Origin: Billgrantia endophytica
GTDB taxonomy: Bacteria; Pseudomonadota; Gammaproteobacteria; Pseudomonadales; Halomonadaceae
Direction of reading: 5' to 3'
NCBI RefSeq assembly: GCF_002879615.1
Contig: NZ_PNRF01000041.1
Location: 59,030 to 123,029, forward strand
Length of the DNA stretch: 64,000 bases
A program made the position numbers and the translations under genes. The notes under the pieces are model-generated. The model was not told the DNA's origin. It worked only from the letters and a program-made list of their open reading frames with translations, and ran no database searches. Below, one piece after another: positions 15,626 to 24,938 of the stretch; position 1 is the stretch's first letter; every line of letters starts with the position of its first letter.

Positions 15626-16960
15626 TCAGCCCATGACAAGGTTCGGTAGCCACAGTGCGATGCCCGGGAAGAAGCACAGCAGGATGATCCCGAGCACCAT
15701 GCACATGACATAGGGCAGGCTGCCCATCAGGATGTCGCGCAGCGAGATGTCCGGCGCGATGCCCTTGATGATGAACAGGTTGAGTCCCACCGGTGGGGTG
15801 ATCAGGCCGATCTCCAGGTTGATGGTCAGAATCACCGCGAACCAGTAGGGGTCGAAGTCCGCAGCCAGGATGATCGGCAGCAGGATCGGCGCGGTCATCA
15901 CGATCACGGCGACCGGCGGCAGGAAGAAGCCGGCGACCAGCAGGAAGAGGTTGATGACACCCATCAACACCCAGCGGTTGACCTCGAGGTCAGCGATGGC
16001 GGCCGCTACGGTCTGGGTGATGAACATCGAGGAGAGCGCGTAGGCGAACACCTCGGCCGTGGCGATGATGATCATGATCATCACGCTTTCTCGCAGCGAG
16101 TCGCGCATGATCAGCTTGATGGGGCCCACTTGCCACATGCGGTAGATGAGGATGGCCAGAGCCAGGCAGAGGAAGGCACCGACGCCGGCGGCCTCGGAGG
16201 GAGTGGCCACTCCGCCGTAGAGTGCGAAAAGAATGCAGCCTACCACCGCCAGAAAGGGCAGGACTCGCATCATCGCCTTGACGTTGGAGTCGACGTTGGC
16301 CTTGATGTTCTGCGCCATCTTCTCGGCGGTTCGTGCCAGTGGGTTGTAGTGGCCCCCGGCCAGATGACAGGCGACCATGGTCCAGATCATGAATAGGCCG
16401 GATAGCATGAGGCCCGGTATGACGCCGGCAATGAACAGGCGGCCGATCGAGGTTTCCGTGGAGATGCCGTAGATGATCATCGTCACCGAAGGGGGGATCA
16501 GGATGCCCAGGGTTCCTCCGGCGGCGATGCAGCCTGCAGCGACACCGTCGGGATAGCCGCGGTTGCGCATCTCGGGGATGCCCATCTTGCCGATGGCGGC
16601 GCAGGTGGCCGGCGAGGACCCGGAGAGCGCGGAAAAGATCGTGCAGGCGCCGATGTTGGATACGGCCAGCCCACCCGGCAACCGGCCCATCCACAGGTCC
16701 AGAGAGCGGTAGAGATCGCGGCCGGTGGGCGAGGAGGCCACCGCGGCGCCCATCAGGATGAACATCGGAATGGCCACGAAGCCGAACTCGGCGATGCGGT
16801 CGAAGAAGGTCTCGCCGAAATAGGTGAGCTCGGGCAGGCCGCGGTCGTAGATCAGCGCGATCAGCGAGACGCCGCCCAGGGCAAAGGCGATGGGCGTGCC
16901 GATCGCCATCAGCACGATCAGGGCGATGGCAACGATGATACCCATGGTGATCGGGTCCAT
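15626..16960 (-). CDS. TRAP large permease, malonate type (DctM/MatM)
   Basis: 444 residues, about 12 hydrophobic segments, DctM family: FGFVAIPMFILMGAAVASS, GGLAVSNIGACTIFSALSGSSPATCAA (shortened: FSALSGSSPAT), TLGILIPPSVTMIIYG, and GLITPPVGLNLFIIKG. It is the ion-coupled membrane subunit. The ATG at 16960 is 2 bases beyond the small-permease stop; the reading frame stays open further upstream, but that part overlaps the small permease and is not hydrophobic. Context with malonyl-CoA genes indicates malonate uptake, as in the rhizobial matPQMAB systems. Confidence 0.92.
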   Translation of the reverse strand: MDPITMGIIVAIALIVLMAIGTPIAFALGGVSLIALIYDRGLPELTYFGETFFDRIAEFGFVAIPMFILMGAAVASSPTGRDLYRSLDLWMGRLPGGLAVSNIGACTIFSALSGSSPATCAAIGKMGIPEMRNRGYPDGVAAGCIAAGGTLGILIPPSVTMIIYGISTETSIGRLFIAGVIPGLMLSGLFMIWTMVACHLAGGHYNPLARTAEKMAQNIKANVDSNVKAMMRVLPFLAVVGCILFALYGGVATPSEAAGVGAFLCLALAILIYRMWQVGPIKLIMRDSLRESVMIMIIIATAEVFAYALSSMFITQTVAAAIADLEVNRWVLMGVINLFLLVAGFFLPPVAVIVMTAPILLPIILAADFDPYWFAVILTINLEIGLITPPVGLNLFIIKGIAPDISLRDILMGSLPYVMCMVLGIILLCFFPGIALWLPNLVMG

Positions 16961-16962
16961 GC

Positions 16963-17481
16963 TCAGCCCTCCCCACGCAGGATTTCGGCAATGTACTGCA
17001 GCGTCAGCAGCGTCGTGCCAACGGCCATCGGCAGCAGGCCCGGCCAGAGGAGAGGGTTCCATACCGTACCGGTGGTCCAGCGGCCTTCCCAGGCTTCCCA
17101 CACATAGATCCAGGAGGCGTAGGCCAGGGCGGCACAGAAGGCGAGGCCGAACAGGGCGGCAACTAGCCTCATCAGCTTGCGCACTGTGCCGCCCAGCGCG
17201 TCGGGCAGGAGGGTGATGGCGACGTGGCCGCCGGTCATCAGCACGTATGGGCTGCCCAACAGCATGGCGCCGGTTATGGACAAGACGGTGAATTCCGTCT
17301 GCCAGCTGGTGCTCATGCCCAGTATGTAGCGAATGAAGACCATCTGGCAGATGACGACGACGCCCGCAATGAACATGATGCCTGCCAGATAGGCGGTAAT
17401 GCGCGACAGACGGTCCATCAGGCGGATATAGGCGCCGATCAGCCCGCTCCGCGCGGTGATTTCATGAGTCGTGGAAGCCAT
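16963..17481 (-). CDS. TRAP small permease, malonate type (DctQ/MatQ)
   Basis: 172 residues with four hydrophobic helices, including AGIMFIAGVVVICQMVFIRYILG, and the DctQ hallmark STSWQTEFTVLSITGAMLLGSPY followed by GHVAITLLPD. It links the binding protein to the large permease. The start at 17481 was chosen because the longer frame adds 21 residues of non-membrane sequence; GGGA lies just upstream. It lies 71 bases downstream of the binding-protein gene. Confidence 0.88.
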   Translation of the reverse strand: MASTTHEITARSGLIGAYIRLMDRLSRITAYLAGIMFIAGVVVICQMVFIRYILGMSTSWQTEFTVLSITGAMLLGSPYVLMTGGHVAITLLPDALGGTVRKLMRLVAALFGLAFCAALAYASWIYVWEAWEGRWTTGTVWNPLLWPGLLPMAVGTTLLTLQYIAEILRGEG

Positions 17482-17552
17482 GGTTCCCTCGGGAGCGATT
17501 GGAAGGCGGCCACCCCGGTGGGTGGCCGAACAGCCGTGGGTCACTCAGGCGA

Positions 17553-18554
17553 TTACTCGACTGCCAGGGCGGCGTCGATGATGGCCTGGCCGTTGGGAAC
17601 GCTCTCGGCGAAATTCTTGTAGGAGGTCTCCCGAGCAATCTCGAGCCAGGCGTTATAGTCTTCCTCGGACATGCTGACGACGTCTATGCCGTTCTCCTCG
17701 TAAACCTCGACCATCTTCTGGTCGAGAGCGGCCGCCTCGGCGGCAAAGAAGTCTTCCGCTGCCTGGCCTGCTTCGAGCAGCGCTTCCTGCTGCTCCTCGT
17801 TGAGGCCCTGCCAGACCTGCTCGGAGATCAGGATCGGCTCATACATGAACCACAAGGCATAGTCCCCGGGCTCGGTCAGGCATTCGACCTGTTCGTAGAG
17901 ACGGAAGGAGATGAACGACATCGACGAGGTATTGGCCGCTTCCAGTACACCGGTCTGCATGGCGGTGTAGATCTCGGAGGAAGGCATCGAGGCGATCGAC
18001 GCGCCAGCGGCCTCCAGCATCTGCTCGAAGGCCGGTCCTGCGGCGCGTATGTTCTGACCGCGTATGGTGTCAGGTGACGTGATGCAGCGCTCGCTGGAAG
18101 CGAAACCGCCGGCCAGCCAGGAATCGGCCAGTACACGGGCTCCGCCATCCAGTATCACCTCCTTGATCATGTCCATGTACTCGGAGTCGTTGAGGCGTCG
18201 GGCATGGTCATGATTGCGAACCAGGCCGGGCATCAGGGTGGCGGAGAATTCCGGATGGCGACCGCTGGCGTAGTCCAGCGGCAACAGGGTCAGGTCCAGG
18301 CGTCCTCGGACCAGCGCACCCCACTGCTCGTTGGCGCGGAACAGCGATTGACCGGGATGGACCTGGATCTGCAGGCCGACATCCGCATCGGCAACATGCC
18401 GGGCCATCAACTGGACCATCTCGTCGCGGACATCGCCCTGTCCGCCGGGAAACTGGTGCGAAGCGCGTAGCACGGTGTCGGCTGAGACGGCGCCGCTGAA
18501 AGCGATGGCAAGTCCGAGCACTGCGGTAGCGGCAGGCTTGAGGTGGCGTGTCAT
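17553..18554 (-). CDS. TRAP periplasmic binding protein, malonate type (DctP/MatP)
   Basis: 333 residues, signal peptide cleaved after about residue 25 (SGAVSA-DT). DctP-family features: LRASHQFPGGQGDVRDEM, GRLDLTLLPLDYASG, and the substrate-clamping Arg region RGQNIRAAGP. First gene of the matP-Q-M-A-B order operon. The ATG at 18554 follows GGAG; an in-frame TTG lies 12 bases upstream. The divergent GntR gene and the palindrome at 18617-18630 argue for local control. Malonate as ligand is inferred from operon content. Confidence 0.88.
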   Translation of the reverse strand: MTRHLKPAATAVLGLAIAFSGAVSADTVLRASHQFPGGQGDVRDEMVQLMARHVADADVGLQIQVHPGQSLFRANEQWGALVRGRLDLTLLPLDYASGRHPEFSATLMPGLVRNHDHARRLNDSEYMDMIKEVILDGGARVLADSWLAGGFASSERCITSPDTIRGQNIRAAGPAFEQMLEAAGASIASMPSSEIYTAMQTGVLEAANTSSMSFISFRLYEQVECLTEPGDYALWFMYEPILISEQVWQGLNEEQQEALLEAGQAAEDFFAAEAAALDQKMVEVYEENGIDVVSMSEEDYNAWLEIARETSYKNFAESVPNGQAIIDAALAVE

Positions 18555-18616
18555 GTGAAGCTCCAAGGATTGTTCTTGTATGGTTTAAGCAGCCACGTAG
18601 TGTTTATCAGACTGGC

Positions 18617-18656
18617 TGATATATATATCAATAGACTTCATATATATTGTTGTCAA
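18617..18656 (-). promoter_or_regulatory. Malonate operon promoter with overlapping palindromic operator
   Basis: On the minus strand TTGACA (18656-18651) is followed after 17 bases by TATTGA (18633-18628). A perfect 14-bp palindrome, TGATATATATATCA, occupies 18617-18630, overlapping the -10 box and continuing into the likely start site. This is an obvious place for the adjacent GntR protein to repress. It lies about 65-100 bases ahead of matP. Confidence 0.65.
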
Positions 18657-18722
18657 TATCGCCGTGCCAGACAGCAGCACATGCGAAAGGTAAACGGGTA
18701 GCCGAGGTGATGGAGGTGACGT

Positions 18723-19403
18723 GTGAGCAGCGTTAAGCGATCGAATGCACAGCGACTTAGAGATTCGCTTGAAGATGACATCATCAATGGGCGTCGAACG
18801 CCCGGGGAGCGCCTCGACCCGGAGGCCCTGGGGAGCGAGTTCAGCGTATCCCGTACGCCCGTGCGCGAGGCTATCCAGCAGTTGGTGGCCAGTGGCCTGG
18901 TCACGGTGTCGCCCAAGAAGGGTACCTTCGTCGCCCGGGTCGGCATCGATCAACTGATCGAGATGTTCGAAGTGATGGCGGAGCTGGAGGGTATGTGCGG
19001 GCGCCTGGCGGCACGCCGTATCACGGAGCAGGAGCTCGTCGCGCTACGCGATGCCTTCCAGCGCTGCGAGGCCGCGGCCCAGGCAGGGGACACCGACGAG
19101 TATTACTATGAGAACGAGACCTTTCACGAGTGCATTTATGCCGCGAGCCACAACGCCTTTCTGGCCGACGAGGCGCGCCGACTCAAACAGCGCCTAAAGC
19201 CCTATCGGCGTTTGCAACTGCAGGTGCGCCAGCGGATGAGCAACTCCTTGGGTGAGCACCGCGAGATCGTCGCGGCAATCGAGAAGGGGGCGGCGGAGCT
19301 CGCCGAGCGGGCGCTGCGCGAGCATGTATTGATCCAGGGCGAGCGGTTCAGTGATTTCATCGCCAGCGTCAAGAAACTGGATGCTTCCAGGACCACAACC
19401 TGA
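18723..19403 (+). CDS. GntR/FCD-family regulator of the malonate operon (MatR-like)
   Basis: 226 residues. The N-terminal winged helix is SLEDDIINGRRTPGERLDPEALGSEFSVSRTPVREAIQQL in outline (key part: SVSRTPVREAI). A C-terminal all-helical FCD effector domain follows, with metal-binding-type acids and histidines (NETFHECIYAASHN, LGEHREIVAAIEKG). The GTG start at 18723 follows GGAGGTG. Divergent placement from matP fits the known MatR/GtrA-type malonate regulators. By analogy it represses in the absence of malonate. Confidence 0.88.
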   Translation: MSSVKRSNAQRLRDSLEDDIINGRRTPGERLDPEALGSEFSVSRTPVREAIQQLVASGLVTVSPKKGTFVARVGIDQLIEMFEVMAELEGMCGRLAARRITEQELVALRDAFQRCEAAAQAGDTDEYYYENETFHECIYAASHNAFLADEARRLKQRLKPYRRLQLQVRQRMSNSLGEHREIVAAIEKGAAELAERALREHVLIQGERFSDFIASVKKLDASRTTT

Positions 19404-19415
19404 CGCTGCGGACCG

Positions 19416-20159
19416 TCAAGGATTGCCGCGGCGCCCCAGCAACTGATCGGCCAGGTCGTGGAAGTCGCTGGCCACATAGTCGAAGGCCGGGTCGATGCTG
19501 AGATCGGGTTCGGCATCGGGCCCGTGTTCGAGCGGGCGCATCACGAAAGCGGTATGGAATCCTTCACGATGGGCGGCCTGGAGGTCGTCCTGATGGGCGG
19601 CCACCAGCATGATCTGCTGGGGGCTAAGGTCAAGAAGCCGCGCGGCCATGCGGTAGACCTCGGGGTCGCGCTTGTAGTGGCGGGCCAGCTCGGCCGACAG
19701 GATGCAGTCCCAGGGAAGACCGGCATGCTTGGCCATGTTGACCAGCAGGGCCATGTTGCCATTGGAGAGAGTGGTCAGGATGAAGCGTTCGCGCAGGCGC
19801 TCCATGCCGGTCACGGCGTCCTCCCAGGGTTGCAGGCGGTGCCAGACACGATTGAAATGCGCCTTGTCGGCTTCGGTGAGCCCGGTGATGCCGAATTCCT
19901 GAATCAGGCGGTCCAGGGTCATGCGATGTAGCTGGTCCAGCGAGGTCCAGGACAGTCGACCCTGGCGTACCCGGTGCATGGAGGGGGCATATCCGGCACG
20001 CCAGGCATCGGCAAAGGCGGCCCAGTCCACCTCCAGCCCCCGGGCCTTGCCCAGAGCCTCTCCTTCGTGGATCACGCTGCTGCGCCAGTCGACAACCGTG
20101 CCGAAGACATCGAAAGCCAGACAGCGGACATCGGCAATCTGTTGCGGGGACAGGCTCAT
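19416..20159 (-). CDS. Haloacid dehalogenase, type II-like HAD hydrolase
   Basis: 247 residues with HAD motifs: motif I FDVFGTVVDW (nucleophile Asp at about residue 17), motif II TLSNGN, motif III Lys in HYKRDPEVYRMAARLL, and motif IV VAAHQDDLQAA. The type II L-2-haloacid dehalogenases share this FDxxGT(L/V)xD form and KPxxxxY, here KRDPEVY. It may hydrolyse 2-haloacids such as haloacetates, but many such annotated proteins act on phosphorylated or unknown substrates. AGGAG precedes the ATG. It is convergent with the GntR gene and stands alone. Confidence 0.8.
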   Translation of the reverse strand: MSLSPQQIADVRCLAFDVFGTVVDWRSSVIHEGEALGKARGLEVDWAAFADAWRAGYAPSMHRVRQGRLSWTSLDQLHRMTLDRLIQEFGITGLTEADKAHFNRVWHRLQPWEDAVTGMERLRERFILTTLSNGNMALLVNMAKHAGLPWDCILSAELARHYKRDPEVYRMAARLLDLSPQQIMLVAAHQDDLQAAHREGFHTAFVMRPLEHGPDAEPDLSIDPAFDYVASDFHDLADQLLGRRGNP

Positions 20160-20471
20160 TCCTAACGTCTCCTCATGGGTCAGGCTTGTCGGTTGGTCGT
20201 GGTGTTTCAGGGGAAGGGGGCGGCCTGGTGGCTGTCATGACAGCGGGTGCGCTCACGGTTGGTGCGTTTCATGATGCAGGAAAGCCATTCTTGTGATTAT
20301 AGGTTAGAAAGTAGCGGTGTTGGGAGCCTTGGTACCTGGAGCCCGTGACCGGCATCGCCTCGGCACCACTTTCATCTGGATCCGGGGTGGAATGTTGACG
20401 GGCATGCCTTGTCTGATCAGGGTATAGCCTCACACCATGTCTTGTGGGCCCAGCCGACAATCGGAGCCATC
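20160..20471. other. Divergent intergenic region, HAD gene / selO
   Basis: About 312 bases with no supported gene. It must hold promoters for both flanking genes. The one distinct element is a perfect 14-bp palindrome, GCTGTCATGACAGC, at 20231-20244, about 72 bases upstream of the HAD start. No convincing sigma-70 pair was found. Confidence 0.5.
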
Positions 20472-21950
20472 ATGTTTCCCTCCTTCACCCTTCGCTACGC
20501 CCGCTTGCCTGGACGCTTCTTCGAGCGCTTCGACCCGGTTCCCGTGGCCTCGCCACGCCTGGTGGCGTTCAACCGATCCCTGGCCGAGGAGCTGGGCTTC
20601 GACCTGGATGCGTTCGATAGGGAAGAGGCCACGGTATGGTTTGCCGGCAACGTGGTGCCGACCGGTGCCGAACCGCTGGCACAGGCCTATGCCGGGCATC
20701 AGTTTGGTGGCTTCGTGCCCCGGTTGGGCGATGGCCGTGCCGTGCTGCTGGGGGAGGTCACCGATCGGGCCGGCCGGCTGCGTGACATCCAGCTCAAGGG
20801 GGCCGGACGTACGCCGTTCTCCCGGGGTGGCGACGGCCGTGCCCCCCTGGGGCCGGTGCTGCGGGAATATCTGGTCAGCGAGGCGATGCAGGCGATGGGC
20901 ATCCCCACCACCCGTGCCCTGGCCGCGGTGACCACCGGGGAGCGGGTGATGCGAGGCCTGCCCGAGCCCGGCGCCATCCTGACCCGGGTGGCGGCCAGCC
21001 ATATCCGGGTCGGCACCTTCCAGTACTTCGCTGCCCGCGGCGATACCGAGGCCGTGCGTGAGCTGGCCGATCATGTGGTCTCACGTCACTACCCCGAGCT
21101 GGGAAGACTGTCCGGCAACGAACGTTACCTGGCGTTGATGACGGCGATTCAGGCCCGTCAGGCGGCCTTGATGGCGAAGTGGATGGGCGTGGGCTTCATC
21201 CATGGCGTCATGAACACGGACAACACCACGGTATCGGGCGAGACCATCGACTATGGCCCCTGCGCCTTCATGGAAACCTACGATCCCAAGACCGTGTTCA
21301 GCTCCATCGACGAGGGCAAGCGCTACGCCTATGCCAACCAGCCATGGATCGCCCAGTGGAACCTGGCGCGGCTGGCCGAGACACTGCTGCCGCTGATCGA
21401 CGATGACCAGGAGCGCGCGGTGGAGCTCGCCACCGAGACGCTCCAGGCCTACCCCGCCCGATACGAGAGCGAGTGGCTGGCGGTGATGCGTGCCAAGCTT
21501 GGCATGGAGCGTGAGGAGAGAGGCGACGAGGCGTTGATCGAAGCGTTGCTGGGCGTCATGCAGGAGGGGCATGCCGACTTCACCCTGACCTTCCGGCAGC
21601 TCTGCGATTGCGCCCGCTCCTCGGCGGGAGATACGGCGCTTCTCGAACTGTTCGAGCGTGTGGAAGGCATCGAGGGATGGCTCGAACGCTGGCGCGCGCG
21701 CCTGGCCCAGGAGACGCTGGCCCCCGCCGATCGCGTCCGTCGGATGCGGCTCGTCAACCCCCTTTATATCCCGCGCAACCACCGGGTCCAGCAGGCACTG
21801 ACAGCCGCCATCGACGAGGACGACTTCGCTCCTTTCGAGGCGCTGCTTGCCGTGATCACCCAGCCTTACGAGGAGCAGGCCGGTTGCGAGGCCTATACCC
21901 TGCCGGCATCGCCTAGCGAACGGGTCTTCCGTACCTTCTGTGGCACGTGA
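20472..21950 (+). CDS. selO: Protein adenylyltransferase SelO (YdiU family)
   Basis: 492 residues, full family length. Pseudokinase motifs are present: QLKGAGRTPFSRGGDGRA (nucleotide loop with its Lys) and the metal-binding segment HGVMNTDNTTVSGETIDYGP, with a C-terminal PLYIPRNHRVQQAL and PYEEQ..., ending FRTFCGT with the conserved penultimate Cys of the family. SelO transfers AMP to protein Ser/Thr/Tyr residues and is linked to oxidative stress. Here the C-terminal residue corresponding to eukaryotic selenocysteine is Cys. GGAG lies 6 bases before the ATG. Confidence 0.95.
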   Translation: MFPSFTLRYARLPGRFFERFDPVPVASPRLVAFNRSLAEELGFDLDAFDREEATVWFAGNVVPTGAEPLAQAYAGHQFGGFVPRLGDGRAVLLGEVTDRAGRLRDIQLKGAGRTPFSRGGDGRAPLGPVLREYLVSEAMQAMGIPTTRALAAVTTGERVMRGLPEPGAILTRVAASHIRVGTFQYFAARGDTEAVRELADHVVSRHYPELGRLSGNERYLALMTAIQARQAALMAKWMGVGFIHGVMNTDNTTVSGETIDYGPCAFMETYDPKTVFSSIDEGKRYAYANQPWIAQWNLARLAETLLPLIDDDQERAVELATETLQAYPARYESEWLAVMRAKLGMEREERGDEALIEALLGVMQEGHADFTLTFRQLCDCARSSAGDTALLELFERVEGIEGWLERWRARLAQETLAPADRVRRMRLVNPLYIPRNHRVQQALTAAIDEDDFAPFEALLAVITQPYEEQAGCEAYTLPASPSERVFRTFCGT

Positions 21951-22154
21951 ATTTGCCTAGCCGATCATGCCGGGCAGCCTGGCATCTGCGCGAGGTGCTG
22001 GCTGAAGGCGAGTATTGGGCACCGCACTTTCAGCCGCGCGGGGCAGTGACCTGAGTGTGGCTGTCTCATACCATCAGGTGATTCAGCTCGCTTCCATGCA
22101 CGGTGGCTGCTCTTGGGAGTACACTAGCCGTATCTGATGTTTCGAGGCCGTGAC

Positions 22155-22571
22155 ATGCATTCCACGCGTAGTCGTGAGGACACTGAGCTTCACCAGGCAA
22201 TCCTTCGGGCGCTTGCGCCATTCGATGAGATCGAACAGGTTGTGCTGTTCGGCTCGCTCGCCAAAGGACGCGCCCGGCCCGACAGCGACCTCGACCTTGC
22301 GGTGGAAGCGCCGCACCCGCTGACCAGCGATAAGAAGATCACCCTGATCGAGGCGTTGGCCCTGGCGTGCTCCCGCCCTGTGGATTTGGTCGATCTCAAG
22401 ACGGCTGGCCAGCCGTTGCTGACACAGATCGTCACCTCGGGGGTTCGTCTGCAAGGCAGCGATTCGGCCTGGGCTCGGCTGGTCTATCGCAACATCATCG
22501 ACAACGAGGATTTCGTGCCGCTGCAGCAGAGAATCCTCAAGGCGAGGCAGGCGGCATGGATCAATTCCTGA
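22155..22571 (+). CDS. mntA: MntA-type nucleotidyltransferase antitoxin
   Basis: 138 residues. The minimal nucleotidyltransferase motif is complete: GSLAKG at 33-38 and SDLD at 44-47, with a third acidic residue in RPVDLVDL. In HepT/MntA systems this protein AMPylates the HEPN toxin on a tyrosine and so silences it. The start at 22155 is chosen for GAGG 7 bases upstream; an ATG at 22137 is also in frame. The stop overlaps the HepT gene by 16 bases. Confidence 0.88.
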   Translation: MHSTRSREDTELHQAILRALAPFDEIEQVVLFGSLAKGRARPDSDLDLAVEAPHPLTSDKKITLIEALALACSRPVDLVDLKTAGQPLLTQIVTSGVRLQGSDSAWARLVYRNIIDNEDFVPLQQRILKARQAAWINS

Positions 22572-22975
22572 TCAACCAGAAGCTGGAGTCACTGCGTCAC
22601 TGCGTCATGCGGCTCGAGAGTCGCTGTCCGAGCAGCGTCGAGGCCTTGGAAGCGGATGTCGATGCTCAGGACATCCTGGCGCTCAATCTCACCCGTGCCG
22701 TTCAGCTCTGCGTCGACATCGCTTCGCACTGGATCGCAGAGCACCACGAGCTGACGTCCCCCATTACGATGGGGCAGAGCTTCGAGGTGCTCGCCGGGCG
22801 AAGCGTGATCAGCCAGGAGCTTGCCGATAACATGAGAAAATCGGTCGGCTTTCGCAACATCGTGGTGCACAACTACGAATCCGTTAACTGGCAAGTGGTT
22901 TTCACCATCTGCCGCGATCATCTCGACCAGTTCAGGCAGTTTGCCCGAGTCTTCATGGATCCGTCGCTTCGCTGA
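22556..22975 (+). CDS. hepT: HepT-type HEPN ribonuclease toxin (DUF86)
   Basis: 139 residues, mostly helical. The RX4HXY active site is intact: Arg100, His105 and Tyr107 in RNIVVHNY. HepT proteins are RNases that cut RNA when not AMPylated; the Tyr is the modified residue. Overlaps the 3' end of mntA by 16 bases, so the two are co-translated. The pair sits between selO and a TRAP operon with no other mobile-element mark. Confidence 0.9.
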   Translation: MDQFLINQKLESLRHCVMRLESRCPSSVEALEADVDAQDILALNLTRAVQLCVDIASHWIAEHHELTSPITMGQSFEVLAGRSVISQELADNMRKSVGFRNIVVHNYESVNWQVVFTICRDHLDQFRQFARVFMDPSLR

Positions 22976-23039
22976 GCCTCGCTCCCTCCCCGAGGCGACC
23001 GAGCGGGGCCCAGCAACTCCTGCGGGGGCCTGTTTCTCG

Positions 23040-24353
23040 CTAGCCGATCATGCCGGGCAGCCAGGTGGCGAGCGCCGGGAACACGATCAGGATGGCCACC
23101 AGCAGCATCGAGCAGAGGATGTACGGGATCGCCGCCGAATAGATCTCTCGCATGGTGGTGCCCTTGGGCGCCACCCCCTTCATCACGAACAGCAAGAGTC
23201 CCAGCGGCGGCGTGGAGAAGCTGATTTCCAGCGCCAACAGCACGATGATGCCGAACCATATCGGGTCGAAGCCCAGCACCTGCGCCAACGGGAAGAAGAA
23301 CGGCACGGTGAGCATCATGATGGAGATCTGCTCCATGAAGGTGCCGAGTACCAGAAGCACGGCGAACATGGCGAGCAGCATCAGGATGGGCGCCAGGTCA
23401 AAGCCGGTGGACCACTGGATCAGGCCGCTGGAGGCCCCGGAAAACGCCAGCAACTGGCTGAAGGTGGCCGAGCCGAACACGATCAGGTAGGCCATCAGCG
23501 TCACCTTCAGTGCCCCCGTAACCGACAGTTTGAACGCCTCCCAGCTCATGCAGCGATAAATGAAGGCCAGGATGATCGCGCCAAGCGCACCGAAGGCCGC
23601 CGCTTCGGACGGAGTGGCGAAACCCGTCAGCATCAGCATCACGATCAGGATCATCACGCTGATCATCGGCAGGATGTCGGTGAGGATCAGCCTCAGCTTG
23701 GCCTGGAGGGGAATCGGTTCGAGGTCATAGGCCGGGGCGGCCGACGGGTCGAGTCGGGTCTGGATCCAGATGGTCGCCATGTAGAGACCGGCAAGCAGCA
23801 GCCCGGGCACGATGCCGGCAATCAGCAGGGCGCCGATATCGATCTTGGCCAGTGTGGCGAGCAGCACCGCCAGCGCCGACGGCGGAATGATGATCGCCAG
23901 CCCCCCGGTGCCCAGGATGGGGCCGATGGCCATGTGCTTCTTGTAGCCGCGCCGTTCCATCTCGGGTACCAGCAGCGAGCCCATCAGTGCGGTCGAGCCC
24001 ATCGATGAGCCGCTCAGGGTGGAAAATCCGGTGCCGCCTACCACGGTGACATAGGAGAGCCGGCCGGGAACCTTCCCCATCAGTTGGTCGATGGCATTGA
24101 ACATCTTCATGCCGAGCCCGGTGCGGAAGAACAGCTCGCCCATCAGCAGGAACAGCGGAATTGGCACCAGGCTGAAGCTCGATAGGGCGCCGAAGCCGTT
24201 GTTGAGCATCTGGATGATGCCGCTTTGCCCTCCCATGAAGTACCAGGCGCCGATGACGTTGGCGGCCAGGAACGCCAGCGCGATAGGCGTGCCGACGGCC
24301 ATGAAGCCGAGGATGAGGGCCAGGAGAAAGGCCAGGGCCAGATACCATTCCAT
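23040..24353 (-). CDS. TRAP large permease (DctM), hydro-lyase operon
   Basis: 437 residues, about 12 hydrophobic helices. DctM signatures include SLVPIPLFLLMGELFFRTG, GTGFSTLSGSSMGSTALMGS and GGLAIIIPPSALAVLLA, with SFSTPPLGLLLFVMKG near the C-terminus. The start at 24353 overlaps the small-permease stop (TAATG), indicating coupled translation. Last gene of the leuC-leuD-dctP-dctQ-dctM order operon. The transported compound is presumably the substrate, or a precursor, of the enzymes around 26-34 kb. Confidence 0.92.
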   Translation of the reverse strand: MEWYLALAFLLALILGFMAVGTPIALAFLAANVIGAWYFMGGQSGIIQMLNNGFGALSSFSLVPIPLFLLMGELFFRTGLGMKMFNAIDQLMGKVPGRLSYVTVVGGTGFSTLSGSSMGSTALMGSLLVPEMERRGYKKHMAIGPILGTGGLAIIIPPSALAVLLATLAKIDIGALLIAGIVPGLLLAGLYMATIWIQTRLDPSAAPAYDLEPIPLQAKLRLILTDILPMISVMILIVMLMLTGFATPSEAAAFGALGAIILAFIYRCMSWEAFKLSVTGALKVTLMAYLIVFGSATFSQLLAFSGASSGLIQWSTGFDLAPILMLLAMFAVLLVLGTFMEQISIMMLTVPFFFPLAQVLGFDPIWFGIIVLLALEISFSTPPLGLLLFVMKGVAPKGTTMREIYSAAIPYILCSMLLVAILIVFPALATWLPGMIG

Positions 24354-24916
24354 TATTCCTTGATCCCCGCTTCGCCACTGTGAAGAATCTCTCGGCCCAC
24401 CGCGAAGCGGGCGAATTCGATGGCCATCATGGAGAAACACACCGGGTAGGCGATGGTGAGAATCCACTTCGGCACGAAGAAGGCGCGCACATCGTAGTCG
24501 CTGCGCTGAAGGTTCAGCATCACCAGGTCATAGCCTTTCCAGGCCAGGATTGCACAGACCGCTACACACAGCAGGGCGACCAGGCGGCTCAGCACCTGCA
24601 GAGCCAGCGGCGGCAGGATCGAAGTGAGCAGTTCGATATGCACATGCCCTTTGTGCCTCACCAGCCAGGGTGCCCCCAGCAGAGTCAGGTAGAACATGGC
24701 GTACTCGGTGGAGAGAAAGAACCAGGCAGAAGGCTGCAGGCCGAGGTTGCGGATCACCACGGAGAGTACGATGGCCACCATCAGCCACACCAGCATGATG
24801 GCGGCCAGCAGGGCCATCCCGTTGAGCGCCAGCAGGTAAGCGCGAATCGCGTATCGCATAGCATCATCCAGGGCTCGATTGGAAGCCGAGCGGGAACGGG
24901 AAGAGGGGCCGGCCAT
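24353..24916 (-). CDS. TRAP small permease (DctQ), hydro-lyase operon
   Basis: Up to 187 residues with four membrane helices; DctQ hallmarks are WFFLSTEYAMFYLTLLGAPWLVRHKGHVHIELL in outline (TEYAMFYLTLLGAPW, GHVHIELL). The true start is uncertain: the 24916 ATG has no clear ribosome site, and an internal ATG at 24859 (MRYAIRAYLLALNG) would remove a basic, Ser-rich leader unusual for the family. Lies between the binding protein and the large permease. Confidence 0.85.
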   Translation of the reverse strand: MAGPSSRSRSASNRALDDAMRYAIRAYLLALNGMALLAAIMLVWLMVAIVLSVVIRNLGLQPSAWFFLSTEYAMFYLTLLGAPWLVRHKGHVHIELLTSILPPLALQVLSRLVALLCVAVCAILAWKGYDLVMLNLQRSDYDVRAFFVPKWILTIAYPVCFSMMAIEFARFAVGREILHSGEAGIKE

Positions 24917-24938
24917 CGGGTGACCGGTCCGTCATGCT

